Shown here piece by piece: positions 25,037 to 35,500 of a stretch of 64,000 bases of DNA (position 1 is its first letter; each line of letters opens with the position of its first letter). A program made the position numbers and the translations under genes. The DNA comes from Streptomyces sp. NK08204 (lineage in GTDB: Bacteria > Actinomycetota > Actinomycetes > Streptomycetales > Streptomycetaceae): assembly GCF_020400585.1 (NCBI RefSeq), contig NZ_JAINVF010000001.1:186001-250000 (forward strand), in the 5' to 3' direction. The notes under the pieces are model-generated. The model was not told the origin of the DNA, did no database searches, and saw only the letters and a program-made list of their open reading frames with translations.

Positions 25037-26005
25037 CTACGGCCAGCTCAGTACGAGGTTGCCCCGGACGTCGCCGTCCAGCAGGCGCTTGAACGCCGCC
25101 CGTGCGTCCTGGGGCGGCATCACCTCGTCCACGAGGGGCCTGATTCCCGTGGCGCGCATCAGCGCCAGCATCCGCGCGTATTCCTCCCGCGTGCCGCTGA
25201 ACGAGCCGACGATGTTGATCTGATGGAAGTAGACCCGGTGCAGCCGGGCCGGCGAGACGTCGCCGGAGGTGGCGCCGGCCACGACGACCGTGCCGCCGTT
25301 GCGCACGCTGTGCAGGGAGTGGGTCCAGGTGGCCCTGCCGACGCTGTCGATGACGGCGTCCACCTGTTCGGGCAGTTCCGCGTTGGGTGCGAACGCCTCG
25401 TGGGCCCCCAGACGCCTGGCCAGCTCTCGCTTGTCGGCGGTACGGCTGGTGGCATAGACCCTGAGCCCACCGGCCACCCCCAGCGTGATCAGCGCGGTGG
25501 ACAGACCGCCCGCGGCGCCCTGCACGAGCACCGAGTCACCGGGCAGCAGCCGGGCCTTGGTGAACAGCATGCGGTACGCCGGCAGCCAGGTGCAGATCAG
25601 GCAGGCCACCTCTTCCCAGGTCAGCTCGTCGGGGACCGGCAGCAGGCTGACCGCGGGCACGGCGATGTACTCGGCCAGCGTGCCCGGCCGCGCGCCGACG
25701 AGTTGCGCGGCCGGCAGGACCAGGGTCTCGTCCGTGGTGCCCGGCGGGGACTCCAGTACGGGATAGAGCGTCACGCGGCGGCCGTCAGGGGTCTCCCCCG
25801 CCGCCTCGCAGCCCAGGATCCGCGGGTACTTGTCGTGGTTCAGGCCGACGCCCTTCAGGGTCCACAGGTCCTTGTGGTTGAGGGAGACCGCCCTGACCCG
25901 CACGCGCACCCACCCCTCGGGCACCGCGGGATCGGGGCGCTCGCCCACGACCAGGGCGGCCAGCGGATCCTCGGCGTCGGGTCGTGCTGCGTAGACGGCC
26001 CTCAC
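25037..26005 (-). CDS. Zinc-independent quinone oxidoreductase-like MDR protein
   Basis: A 322-residue medium-chain reductase. SLNHKDLWTLKGVG and LGCEAAGE mark the N-terminal domain, and VLVQGAAGGLSTALI is the NADPH loop. The zinc ligands of alcohol dehydrogenases are missing, which places it with quinone oxidoreductases and enoyl reductases. The GTG at 26005 follows GGGAGGGTGGG. It is 154 bp downstream of gcdH on the same strand. Substrate not determinable. Confidence 0.75.
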   Translation of the reverse strand: MRAVYAARPDAEDPLAALVVGERPDPAVPEGWVRVRVRAVSLNHKDLWTLKGVGLNHDKYPRILGCEAAGETPDGRRVTLYPVLESPPGTTDETLVLPAAQLVGARPGTLAEYIAVPAVSLLPVPDELTWEEVACLICTWLPAYRMLFTKARLLPGDSVLVQGAAGGLSTALITLGVAGGLRVYATSRTADKRELARRLGAHEAFAPNAELPEQVDAVIDSVGRATWTHSLHSVRNGGTVVVAGATSGDVSPARLHRVYFHQINIVGSFSGTREEYARMLALMRATGIRPLVDEVMPPQDARAAFKRLLDGDVRGNLVLSWP

Positions 26006-26159
26006 GTTCCCACCCTCCCGTGCCGGCTCATGCCCCGCGGGTGCTGACCCGTCTCCCGGCCAGGAGGGGGAATGTCGTGACGCTGCATGGCAACTCCTCG
26101 TTGTGCGGGGTGGTTCCGCTGTCGCGCGCTGCCGCAAGGCACCGTCACGCGCGGGGCCG

Positions 26160-27326
26160 TCAGCGGAATGCCTGAACGCCGGTGATCGCCCGGCCGATGC
26201 TGAGGGCGTGGACTTCCTCGGTCCCCTCGACGGTGAGTACCGCCTCCAGGTTGGACATGTGCCGCATCACCGGGTATTCGAGGGTGATGCCGTTGGCGCC
26301 GAGGATGCTGCGGGCACTGCGGGCGACCTCTGCCGCGCAGCGCGCATTGGCCAGCTTGCCGAGGCTGAGCTGCGTGGGCACCAGCCGGCCGGCCTCCTTG
26401 AGCCGGGCCAGCCGCAGCGCGGTCATCCCGGCGTGCGTGATGTCCACGACCATGTCCGCGAGCTTGCGCTGGGAGAGCTGGAAGGAGGCGAGCGTACGGC
26501 CGAACTGCTCGCGCCGGGCGGCGTACTGGAGCGCGCTTGCGTAGCAGGTACGGGCCGCGCCGACCACACCCCAGATGATGCCGAAACGCGCCTCGTTCAG
26601 GCACGAGAGTGCCGTCTTCAGGCCCTGGGCCCCGGGAAGGGCGGCCGTGGCGGGGAGCCGTACCTCGTCGAGGGTGATCCGGGCGGTGTTCGAGGCACGC
26701 AGGGCCAGCTTGCGGGTGATCTCCTGGGCGGCGAATCCGCGCGTGCCGGTGGGCACGAGGAAGCCGCGCACACCGTCCGCCGTGTCTGCCCAGATCACGG
26801 CGACATCCGCGATCGCGCCGTTGTTGATCCAGGTCTTGGTGCCGTTGAGCACCCAGTCGTCCCCGTCACGGCGGGCGAACGTACGCATCGAACCCGGATC
26901 GGAGCCCGAGTCCGGTTCGGTCAGGCCGAAGCACCCGAGCGCCTCTCCCGTGACCATGCGGGGCAGCCATTCCTGCCGCTGCTCCTCACTGCCCCAGCGG
27001 TGGATGGCGCACATGGCGAGGCAGCCCTGCACGGACACGAAACTGCGCAATCCGGAGTCCACCGCTTCCAGTTCACGGCAGGCGACGCCGTAGGCGGTGG
27101 CCGACAGGCCCGCGCAGCCGTAGCCGTCGAGCTGCATTCCGAACAGCCCGAGCGCGCCGAGTTCCTTGGCGATCGAGCGGGGCAGCTCTCCGCGCTCGTA
27201 CCAGTCCGCGACCTGCGGCAGCACCTCGGTTGTCGCATAGGCGCGCACGGTGTCCCGCAGGTCCCGCTCAGTGGCGTTCAGTTCGTCGTCAAGGTCCAGG
27301 AAGTCATGGGGATCGACTGTCTTCAC
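26160..27326 (-). CDS. gcdH: Glutaryl-CoA dehydrogenase-type acyl-CoA dehydrogenase
   Basis: A 388-residue flavin acyl-CoA dehydrogenase. GCFGLTEPDSGSDP is the FAD/substrate loop, and VEGTEEVHALSIGRAITG contains the catalytic Glu in the context typical of glutaryl-CoA dehydrogenase. That enzyme oxidises and decarboxylates glutaryl-CoA to crotonyl-CoA. GTG start at 27326 with AAGGA upstream. It lies 66 bp after the carboxylase gene and is probably cotranscribed. A role in making unusual PKS extender precursors is possible but not shown. Confidence 0.82.
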   Translation of the reverse strand: MKTVDPHDFLDLDDELNATERDLRDTVRAYATTEVLPQVADWYERGELPRSIAKELGALGLFGMQLDGYGCAGLSATAYGVACRELEAVDSGLRSFVSVQGCLAMCAIHRWGSEEQRQEWLPRMVTGEALGCFGLTEPDSGSDPGSMRTFARRDGDDWVLNGTKTWINNGAIADVAVIWADTADGVRGFLVPTGTRGFAAQEITRKLALRASNTARITLDEVRLPATAALPGAQGLKTALSCLNEARFGIIWGVVGAARTCYASALQYAARREQFGRTLASFQLSQRKLADMVVDITHAGMTALRLARLKEAGRLVPTQLSLGKLANARCAAEVARSARSILGANGITLEYPVMRHMSNLEAVLTVEGTEEVHALSIGRAITGVQAFR

Positions 27327-27392
27327 CGCTTGAGTCCTTTTCGATCCGTCAACTGCGCATCTGGCAGGTGAGTTCTGGCAATCGGAGCCCGC

Positions 27393-29039
27393 TCAGAGCG
27401 GGATGTTGCCGTGCCTGCGGAGCGGGTCCTCCGCCCGCTTGGTCGCCAGCAGCCGAAGAGCCCGTCCGACCTGTGCACGGGTGTGCGACGGGGGGATGAC
27501 CGCGTCGACGTAGCCGCGGTCGGCAGCGGCGTAGGGGGTGGCCCGGTCCTCGTACTCCCGCACCAACTGGGCGCGCCGCGCCTCCAGTTCATCGCCCTTC
27601 AGCCCCGACAGTTCCTTGCGGTAGAGGATGCCGACCGCTCCGGGCGCGCCGGTCACGGCGATCTGCGCGGTCGGCCAGGCCAGGTTGACATCGGCGCCCA
27701 GGTGCTTGGAGCCCATGGCTCCGTAGGCACCGCCGTACGCCTTGCGCGTGATCACCGTGATCTTGGGGACGATCGCCTCCGCGTACGCGTAGATCAGCTT
27801 CGCGCCCCGGCGGATGATCCCGTCCCACTCCTGGTCGACGCCGGGCAGGAAACCCGGCACGTCGACGAACGTCAGTATGGGCACGTTGAACGCGTCGCAG
27901 GTACGCACGAACCGCGCTGCCTTCTCGGAGGCGTTGATGTCCAGGCAGCCCGCCAGGTGCGTGGGCTGGTTGGCGACGACCCCGACACTGTGCCCGCCCA
28001 CCCGGCCGAAGCCGACGACGATGTTGGGCGCGAACAGCCGCTGCACCTCGAGGAACTCGCCGTCGTCGAGCACGCGCGTGATGACCTCGCACATGTCGTA
28101 GGCCTGGTTGGACGAGTCCGGGACGATCGCGTCGAGTTCGAGATCGGTGGCGGTGAGTCCGTCGTCGATCGAACCCGACGCCGGCTGTGCCGCGGAGAAG
28201 ACCGGAGGCAGGGAGAGGTTGTTGCTCGGCAGGTAGCTGAGGAGGTCCTTGACGTAGGACAGCGCGTCGTCCTCGTCGGAGGCCAGATAGTGCGCCACCC
28301 CTGACCGGGTGTTGTGCGGGCGGCCTCCGCCGAGGGTCTCGAAGTCGACCTCCTCGCCGGTGACGGTCCTGATGACCTCGGGCCCGGTGATGAACATGTG
28401 ACTGGTCCGGTCCACCATGACGGTGAAGTCGGTGAGCGCCGGCGAGTACACCGCGCCGCCGGCGCACGCACCCATGATCAACGAGATCTGCGGGACGACT
28501 CCGGAGCAGCGTACGTTGCGGCAGAAGATCTCCCCGTAGCGGCCGAGCGTGCCGACACCCTCCTGGATGCGCGCACCGCCGCCGTCGTTGATGCCCACGA
28601 CCGGGCAGCCGACCTTGGCCGCCAGGTCCATCAGCTTGACGATCTTGTCGCCGTGCACCTCACCGAGCGTTCCGCCGAACACGGTGGCGTCCTGGCTGAA
28701 GACGGCCACCGGGCGGCCGTCGATCGTGCCGGTGCCGGTGACGACGCCGTCGCCCATGGGGTGAGGTGCCGGCGCGCCGGGAGCCGTCGAGTGCCGGGCC
28801 AGCGCGTCGAGTTCGACGAAGGAGCCGGGATCGAGCAAGGCGTCGATGCGCTCACGGGCCGTTCCGCGCCCCTTCGCCCGCTGGCGTTCCACCCCGTCCG
28901 CACTGCCGGCGTGCAGGGCGGCGTCGATGCGTCGGTGGAGGTCGCTCACCTTGCCCGCCGTCGTGCGCGGGGCAAGGGGTTCGGTGGCGGCGACCGCTGA
29001 GACCGCGGAGACCCTCGCGGGGCCGGTGGCTGTGCTCAT
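27393..29039 (-). CDS. pccB: Propionyl/acetyl-CoA carboxylase carboxyltransferase beta subunit
   Basis: A 548-residue carboxyltransferase of the AccD5/PccB type with the paired crotonase-like halves. [18 protein letters not shown] and [17 protein letters not shown] are in the N-terminal half, [13 protein letters not shown] and [16 protein letters not shown] in the C-terminal half. With a biotinylated alpha subunit encoded elsewhere it would make methylmalonyl-CoA, the extender of PKS modules 1 and 3. It has no ribosome site of its own; its ATG overlaps the stop of a 49-codon frame that has one. Confidence 0.9.
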   Translation of the reverse strand: MSTATGPARVSAVSAVAATEPLAPRTTAGKVSDLHRRIDAALHAGSADGVERQRAKGRGTARERIDALLDPGSFVELDALARHSTAPGAPAPHPMGDGVVTGTGTIDGRPVAVFSQDATVFGGTLGEVHGDKIVKLMDLAAKVGCPVVGINDGGGARIQEGVGTLGRYGEIFCRNVRCSGVVPQISLIMGACAGGAVYSPALTDFTVMVDRTSHMFITGPEVIRTVTGEEVDFETLGGGRPHNTRSGVAHYLASDEDDALSYVKDLLSYLPSNNLSLPPVFSAAQPASGSIDDGLTATDLELDAIVPDSSNQAYDMCEVITRVLDDGEFLEVQRLFAPNIVVGFGRVGGHSVGVVANQPTHLAGCLDINASEKAARFVRTCDAFNVPILTFVDVPGFLPGVDQEWDGIIRRGAKLIYAYAEAIVPKITVITRKAYGGAYGAMGSKHLGADVNLAWPTAQIAVTGAPGAVGILYRKELSGLKGDELEARRAQLVREYEDRATPYAAADRGYVDAVIPPSHTRAQVGRALRLLATKRAEDPLRRHGNIPL

Positions 29040-29185
29040 GACCGCGCAGCCGCCCGTCGCCGTGCGCGAGCGCACCGCGGCTCCGGGTCACGGCGCGTAC
29101 CGCGGCCCCGTCCGGCGAGCCGCGCTGCGGACGTCACGCCGGCGCCCTCGCCGTGGGCCCCAACTTCCTTGGTCGTAAACTCCAT
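29036..29185 (-). CDS. Small upstream ORF translationally coupled to pccB
   Basis: 49 codons beginning MEFTTKEVG and very Arg/Ala-rich afterwards. GCAGGAGAG lies at ideal distance before its ATG (29185). Its TGA shares bases with the pccB ATG (ATGA). Since pccB itself lacks a ribosome site, ribosomes probably reach pccB by re-initiation. It could also be a small subunit or leader peptide; no family is recognised. Confidence 0.45.
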   Translation of the reverse strand: MEFTTKEVGAHGEGAGVTSAARLAGRGRGTRRDPEPRCARARRRAAARS

Positions 29186-29333
29186 TGGTCTCTCCTGCTA
29201 AGCTGCTGAACCGTCCGTTGGTCACCGTAAGTTGACATTCCGCACGCCACATCCCCCGGTCTGACGGCACCTGACGCATCCGCGGCCGGCGGGTCGGCTG
29301 TGTCGGTCGGGGTTCCTCCCTCGAAAGGCTTCG

Positions 29334-30125
29334 ATGTCGATCACCCCTGCCGATGAGACGCTGCAGCGCACCGTGGCAACGCTGCGAGGAGCCGGATGCG
29401 TGTTCGCCGAGGAGGAGGCCCGGTTGCTCCTCGAGGCCGCCGCGACGCCCGCCGAGCTCGATGTGCTGGTGCGCCGCCGCGTCATCGGTGAACCGCTCGA
29501 AGTCATCCTCGGCTGGGCTGAGTTCTGCGGCCTGCGCGTCAGGGTGGACGCCGGCGTGTTCGTCCCGCGTCAGCGCACCCGGTTCCTGGTCGACCTCGCG
29601 GCGGGGCTGGCCCGGCCGGGCGCGGTCGTCGTCGATCTGTGCTGCGGAACCGGAGCGATCGGCGCCGCCATCGCCGCGCGGGTCGACGGGATCGAGTTGT
29701 CGTGCGCCGACGTCGACCCGAACGCGGTCCGCTGTGCTCGACTGAACGTCGGCCCCGGCGCTCACGTGTACGAGGGCGACCTCTACGACGCACTCCCGGA
29801 CTCGCTGCGCGGGCGCGTGGACGTCCTGGTCGTCAACGCCCCGTACGTGCCGACCGACGAGATCGCCCTGATGCCTCCCGAGGCACGCGATCACGAACCG
29901 AGGCACGCACTCGACGGCGGCGCGGACGGCGTCGAGATCCACCGGCGGGTCGCCGCCGGCGCACGAACGTGGTTGGCGCCGGGAGGCAGCCTGCTGATCG
30001 AGACCAGCGAGGAGCAGGCCCCGGTCACGGCGCGGGCGATGGCCGACCAGGGGCTCGTCCCGAGCGTGTCGACGAGCGAGGAGTTGTACTGCACGGTGGT
30101 CGTCGGAGTCGTGGCTCACGACTAG
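29334..30125 (+). CDS. PrmC/HemK-like protein glutamine methyltransferase
   Basis: A 263-residue SAM-dependent methyltransferase. An N-terminal helical part with EEEARLLL and ILGWAEFCGLRV matches the PrmC substrate-docking domain. The SAM loop is VVVDLCCGTGAIGAA. The catalytic NPPY motif is NAPY here, a change that occurs in some paralogues. True PrmC methylates release factors; this divergent copy next to a biosynthetic cluster may have another target. It is divergent from pccB across a 148-bp gap after the small ORF. Confidence 0.75.
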   Translation: MSITPADETLQRTVATLRGAGCVFAEEEARLLLEAAATPAELDVLVRRRVIGEPLEVILGWAEFCGLRVRVDAGVFVPRQRTRFLVDLAAGLARPGAVVVDLCCGTGAIGAAIAARVDGIELSCADVDPNAVRCARLNVGPGAHVYEGDLYDALPDSLRGRVDVLVVNAPYVPTDEIALMPPEARDHEPRHALDGGADGVEIHRRVAAGARTWLAPGGSLLIETSEEQAPVTARAMADQGLVPSVSTSEELYCTVVVGVVAHD

Positions 30126-30332
30126 GCGCCGCCCCCCGATCACAGCGGCCCTGGGATGGAAGCCGAGGACTCGATCACGGCTGCCGGCCACCGACCCGTA
30201 CCCGGTCGACGCCGTGGCGGAGCACCAGGTGGTGGCGTTCACGCCGCTGCCGGTGGCAGCCGGCCTGGAGGAGCTCACGTCCCAGGGCTGAGCGGCCCGA
30301 ACCGTCTGCCGGACGCCGGTTGCGCCGGGTCT
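30126..30332. other. Gap with a short forward-strand coding remnant
   Basis: About 30180-30291 reads LPATDPYPVDAVAEHQVVAF then TPLPVAAGLEELTSQG and a stop, which looks like the conserved tail of a protein without its start. I do not recognise it. It separates the methyltransferase from the convergent PapA-like gene. Confidence 0.3.
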
Positions 30333-31625
30333 TCACCCAGGCTGAACCGGCGCACGGCCGGCGAACTCCCGAAGTGTCGTGCTGACCTGGTCGTGGACCG
30401 CGTCCATCTGGCTTTCCGTGAAGCACTGGGTGCTGTAGGGCATTTCGATGCGGAAGCGGTCGTGGACCGTCATCAGCGAGGCGAGCACCGGGCCCTGCTG
30501 GAGGAACGACGGCGCCTTGCTGGAGACCGCGAACCCTCTCAGGTCGACGAACTCCAGTCCGGGCGGGGGCGGCGGGAGGGCCACGCGTCCGGCGTTGGTC
30601 ACCACCAGGCTCGCCGCGAGCAGCTGCGGGTGGGCCAACAGCCGGTCCAGCGACTGCAGTTCCAGGGCCGGGTCGCCACGGTCGATGCCGGCGCTCAGGC
30701 CCGCGCCGAGACGACGGCCCAGTCCGACGAGGTCGGCCCCGGCCGGTACGTCGACCAGGTCCTGGTACCACGAGGCCGCGGGGATCATCACCTCGCGGCT
30801 CAGCGCGGGCTCCACGCGCTCGCGCAGGTCCACCGTGGAGACGCAGGCCAGCCGGTGGTCGTCGTACTGTGCGGGCAGGCCGGAACGTACGGCCGCGAGA
30901 AACGTCGCGGCCACCAAGCCATGCACCGACGCGCCGGCGCTCCTGGCGAACGCCAGCAGACCCGTCGTCTCGGAGGCGGTCAGCCGCACCCGGCGAGAGT
31001 GCGTCAGGCCTTCCTCGGGCGCCGCCCCGCCGGACCGGGCCGCGAGGTACGGAAGGGCGGCGACCGGGGCGCCTTCGGCCCGGTCGAGCCGCGCCTGGAC
31101 GTAGGCGTCGAGATCGGCCTCGGCGCGGGGCGCGAGGCGGTCGTCGATCGCCACCGGCCAGTCCTGCCGCGGGGTGTCGGCGGCCGGGTGGGTGCCCGCC
31201 CGGATGCCGGCGTAGAGCTGCCACAGCCGGAAGAACAGGGCCATCGCGCTGCGGCCGTCGCAGATCACATGGTCGGCCCCGATGAGCAGGGTGTCCTCGT
31301 CCGCGCCGGTCAACAGCACCAGGCGGACCAGCGGGCCGCCGAGCGGCAGCGGTGTGTTCCACTCCTTGGTCAGCGCGTCCGGGTCGCCGGGACGCACGAC
31401 CAGGCGTGGTAGCTCGTCGGGCGCCAGCGGACTGAGGAAACTGCCGTCGGCGTCCTGCGCGACGCGACAGCGCAGCGAGGGGTGTTCGGCCAGCAGCGCG
31501 GTGTATGCCGTGTCGAGCAGTTCGGGGTCGACTCCGCCGCGCACCACGCAGAAGCGCACGGCCTGCGTTCTGATCTCCCCGGCGTACAGGTTCTCCGAGC
31601 GGGACAGGTTGCGACGCATGTTCAT
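30333..31625 (-). CDS. PapA-like condensation/acyltransferase
   Basis: A 430-residue member of the condensation-domain superfamily. The active-site motif HxxxDG is intact in ADHVICDGRSAM near residue 120. The C-terminal half has SLVVTNAGRV and the phrase FVDLRGFAVSSKAP, as in PapA5-type enzymes that move acyl chains from carrier proteins onto alcohols. It is the last gene of the leftward cluster, 64 bp after the NAT gene. It could esterify the polyketide or release it. ATG at 31625 or 31619; the ribosome site is weak. Confidence 0.75.
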   Translation of the reverse strand: MNMRRNLSRSENLYAGEIRTQAVRFCVVRGGVDPELLDTAYTALLAEHPSLRCRVAQDADGSFLSPLAPDELPRLVVRPGDPDALTKEWNTPLPLGGPLVRLVLLTGADEDTLLIGADHVICDGRSAMALFFRLWQLYAGIRAGTHPAADTPRQDWPVAIDDRLAPRAEADLDAYVQARLDRAEGAPVAALPYLAARSGGAAPEEGLTHSRRVRLTASETTGLLAFARSAGASVHGLVAATFLAAVRSGLPAQYDDHRLACVSTVDLRERVEPALSREVMIPAASWYQDLVDVPAGADLVGLGRRLGAGLSAGIDRGDPALELQSLDRLLAHPQLLAASLVVTNAGRVALPPPPPGLEFVDLRGFAVSSKAPSFLQQGPVLASLMTVHDRFRIEMPYSTQCFTESQMDAVHDQVSTTLREFAGRAPVQPG

Positions 31626-31689
31626 CCTGTTCTGTCGTCGGTGGTGAGCGGCGTGGGCAGTGTTGAGCGGTGCGGGCGGCGAGCCGTCT

Positions 31690-32508
31690 TCAGGCGAGCG
31701 TGCCGCCGAGGATCGCGTCCCTCAGCGCGTGCAGTTCGTCGTCGCCGACGATGGTCCGGGCCTTGTCGACCCCGGCCCGCACCGTCAGGTGGCGCCGGCC
31801 CTTGAGCACCACCTGGCCGTCGGCGACGGCCCGGCTGTAGAGCTGTGGGGCGCTCTCCTCGGACAGCGCGGCCAGCTTCACGTTCGCCAGGTCCTGGAAC
31901 GCGTGCCACTCCCTGGGCTCGCGCACCTTCGAGGTGAATCGGAAGACCAGACTCCAGCGGCCGAGCCGCGGCCTGCGCTCAAGGAGCACGCCGTCGCCGT
32001 CCTCGACGAGGCGGTACCGGCAGCCGTACTGCACCTGCTCCCGCCCGTCGGTGGCGCCGTCGAGCCGAAGCGGTTCGAGGAACGACGGTCCGGCGTATCC
32101 CACGTCGACGAGCCAGCGCACGCCGTCGACGCGGGCCAGGATCAGCATGTGCTCGACGTCGACGCCGTACTCCGCCGTCCCCTCGGCCGTGGTGCCGGCG
32201 ATCAGGTCGGCCTCGTAGCCGAGGTCGCGCAGCAGGCGCAGGAACAGGCGGGTCATCTGGACGCAGCCGCCGCCGTGGCCCGCCGCGACGACGGCGTCGA
32301 ACGTGGCGTCCTCGTCGAAGTCGACCAGCTCGACCGGTTCGCCGCTCGCGGTCGGCACGGCCAGGGAGCCGGTACTGCTGAACGGGACGGTCTCCATGTG
32401 CCGCTTGTGCAGCCGCACCAGGGTGGTCAGGTCGGGCGCGGGCCACCCGGCGCGACCGCTGTCGTGGCCCAGCCGCCGCAGGTAGGTGTCGGTGTCGTAC
32501 ACGGTCAC
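31690..32508 (-). CDS. Arylamine N-acetyltransferase-family amide synthase
   Basis: A 272-residue NAT-fold enzyme. The Cys-His-Asp triad can be placed in GHGGGCVQMTRLF (Cys), DVEHMLIL (His) and WLVDVGYAG (Asp). In ansamycin clusters such proteins (RifF type) take the full chain from the last ACP and form an amide. It lies 60 bp after a PKS that lacks a thioesterase, so the same job is likely here. GTG starts at 32508 or 32502 are possible; GAGAGG lies just upstream. A xenobiotic-type NAT is the alternative. Confidence 0.8.
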   Translation of the reverse strand: MTVYDTDTYLRRLGHDSGRAGWPAPDLTTLVRLHKRHMETVPFSSTGSLAVPTASGEPVELVDFDEDATFDAVVAAGHGGGCVQMTRLFLRLLRDLGYEADLIAGTTAEGTAEYGVDVEHMLILARVDGVRWLVDVGYAGPSFLEPLRLDGATDGREQVQYGCRYRLVEDGDGVLLERRPRLGRWSLVFRFTSKVREPREWHAFQDLANVKLAALSEESAPQLYSRAVADGQVVLKGRRHLTVRAGVDKARTIVGDDELHALRDAILGGTLA

Positions 32509-32568
32509 TGCCTCTCTGTTCCAGGAAGTCGCGCTCCGCGGCCGGCCGCTGCCGCGGCCGGGCATCTG

Positions 32569-35500
32569 TCAGGCGTCGGCTTCGGTGTCGTCCAGGCGAG
32601 CCAGGAGATAGTCGGTGAGTGCCGCCGGGGTCGGGTGACCGAAGACGGCCGCGGGAGTCAGCGCGGTGCCGGTGCGGCCTGAGAGGCGCCGGGACAGCTC
32701 GATCGCCAGCAGGGAGTCGAGGCCGAGCTCGAAGAACCCGCGCTGCGCGTCGACCGGCTCGCCCGGATCCAGTTCGAGCACCTCGGCCAACTGCGCGCGC
32801 ACGAGGTCCAGTACGGTCCGCTCCTGCTCGTCACGGCTCTGCCCGTTCAGCAGGTCCGTCCACCCGCTCTCGGCGCCCGCGCCGAGCTCCGCCGTGCGGG
32901 CCGAGCGCCGGCGCGACCGGACCAGCCCGCGCAGCAGTGGCGGCACGGGACGGCCCGCCGCCGGGGCGGCCCACTGTTCGGGCCGGCCGGGCACGGGGAA
33001 CGGCTCGCCGGAGCGCAGCGCCTCGGACACCGCGGACAGCGTCCCGTCCTGGTCCGGCGCGCCGCCTGTCCCGGGCACGGCCCCGGCGGGAAGCAGCACC
33101 GGGGCACAGCCGGCGAGCCCGGCCGCCCGGCGGCGGGCCACGATCGCGCGTGCGCAGCCGTCGGCCGCGGCGGTCGCCGGATGGTGCACCGGGCCCAGCA
33201 GGGCCGTCGGCGACGTGATCACCATGAACAGGGCCAGGCGGTCGTCGGCGGTGAGCTCCCAGAGGTGCCGCAGCGACTCGGTGCGCGCGGCGATCACCTC
33301 GGTCAGCCGGTCCGCGTCCAGTTCCGCGAGCCGGGTGTCGTCCGGCAGGCCCGCTGCGTGCACCACGCCGGTGAGCGGATGGTCGTCCGGGATGTCGCCC
33401 AGCAGCCGTCGCAGGGCGTCCCGGTCGGCGGCGTCGCAGGCCCGGACGGTGACCGACGCGCCGAGCGCGGTGAGATCGGCGACCAGCGTCGCGGCGCCCT
33501 GGGCGTCGGGTCCGCCGCGGGCGGCGAGTACCAGATGACGTACCCCGTGGTCGGCGACCAGGTTCCGCGCCACCCGGGCGCCGGCCGTGCCGGTGCCGCC
33601 GACGATCAGGACGGTGCCGTCCGGGTCGAGGGCCGGGGCCTCGGCGTCCGGGGCGTCGGCCGGTACCAGCCGCGGAACACGGACCCGGCCGGCGCGCACG
33701 GCGGCCTGGGGTACGTCCGCGGCGAGGACACGTCCGAGGCTCGCCTCGTCACGGTCCTCCGGCGGGACGTCGAACAGGACGAACCGTCCCGGGTACTCGG
33801 CCTGGATCGCGGCGAGCATCTCCCACACCGCCGCGGCGGCCGGGTCGAGCGCGGTCGCACCGGCGTCCCCGGGACCGGCCGGCACCGCCGCACGGGTGCG
33901 CACCACCAGGCGGCGCTCCACCAGGTTCGGTTCGTCCAGCCACGCCTGTGCGACGGCGAGCGCGCGCCGGCAGGCGTCCTCGGGCTCCGTGCCGGCGCCG
34001 ATGTCGAGCACGACGGTCGCGGCGGCCAATGCCGATGGCGCCGCGGCGAGTTCGAGTACGGCGGTGTCGCTGTCGACGGTGACGAGCTCGACGGGCTCGT
34101 CCGCCTGCCCGGCGTCGAGCGGGACCCATTCGGTGCGCAGCGCACGGCCCCGCCGGGCGGCAGGTGCGGCGGCCGGACGGGCCGTGACGCGCGCCGCGGT
34201 GAGAACCGGCAGACCCACGTGGTCGGCCGCTTCCAGCGCTGTGCCGCCGCCGGCCGGCCGCAGCCGGACGCGCAGCGCCGAGGCGCCGGACGCGTGCAGC
34301 AGGACGTGCTGCCAGGTCGACGGGGTGTCACCGGGCGGGAAGCCCGCCGCGTACGCCGCGGACTCCAGCAGGAGCGGGTGGATGCCGAAGCGGGCGGCCG
34401 TGTCGGCCTGGTCGGCGGGTACGGCCACTTCGGCGTAGGTGTCCTCGCCGCGCCGCCACACCGCGTGCAGGCCCGGCGGCACGAGGGCGCCGGTCGTGGC
34501 GGTCAGTTCGTCGAGGCCGACCGGTTCGGCGCCCGGCGGCGGCCAGGGGGCCGGGTCCGGCTCGGGCGCGGCGGACAGGGTCGTGGGCGACAGCACGCCC
34601 TGGGCGTGGCAGGTCCACACCGGTGCGTGCCGGTCGGTCGTCGCGGGTGCCGACCGTACGGTCACCGGCCGGCGGCCGGCGGCGTCGGCGGCCTGGACGC
34701 TGATCTGCAGCCGCACCGCGTCGGCGGGGCCGAGGATGAGGGGCGCCTTCAGATCGAGCTCGTCCAGGGTGCCGCAGTCGACCTCGTCGCCGACCCGGAT
34801 GGCCAGCTCGACCCAGACCGAGCCGGGCACCTCGACCGGGCCACCGGCGGTACCGGCGGTACCGGCGGTGAGCCACGGCTGGTCGTGGGGCGAGAGCCGT
34901 GCGACGGCCATCAGCCCGTCCGAGTCCGGCAGTTCGACCATCGTGGCGAGCAGCGGATGATCGGTGCCCGCCAGGCCGAGGGCGGCGGTGCCGGTGGTCG
35001 GCGCTCCGCGCAACCAGTAGCGCCGGTGGTCGAACGGATAGGTCGGCAGTTCGCGGCAGAGTTCTCGCCAGTCCCCCGGCTGGGCCGGGACGGCGCTCGA
35101 CCAGGAGACCGGCAGACCGGCGGCGAACGCCTCCGCGAAGGCCGTCGTCAGCCGCTCCCGGCCGCCCTCGCCGCGCCGCAGGGTGGCGAGCACCGGGGTG
35201 GTCCGGCCGGTGTCCTGGATGATGTCGAGGAGGGACGGGACCAGTCCAGGGTGGCTGGAGACCTCGACGACGGCCCGGGCGTCGGCGCTCACGGCGCGGA
35301 TCGCGGCGTCCAGCTCGACCGGCCGGCGCAGGTTGCGGAACCAGTAGGCGGCGTCGAGGAGTTCGTCGGGGCCGATCCAGCGGCCGTCGACGGTGGAGTA
35401 GAACCGGCAGCCCGGGACCAGTCCGTGCGCCGGCCGTTCCCCGATCCCGTCCAGGGCGGCCAGCATCGGCTGCTGGAGTTCGTCGACGAGGAACGAGTGG

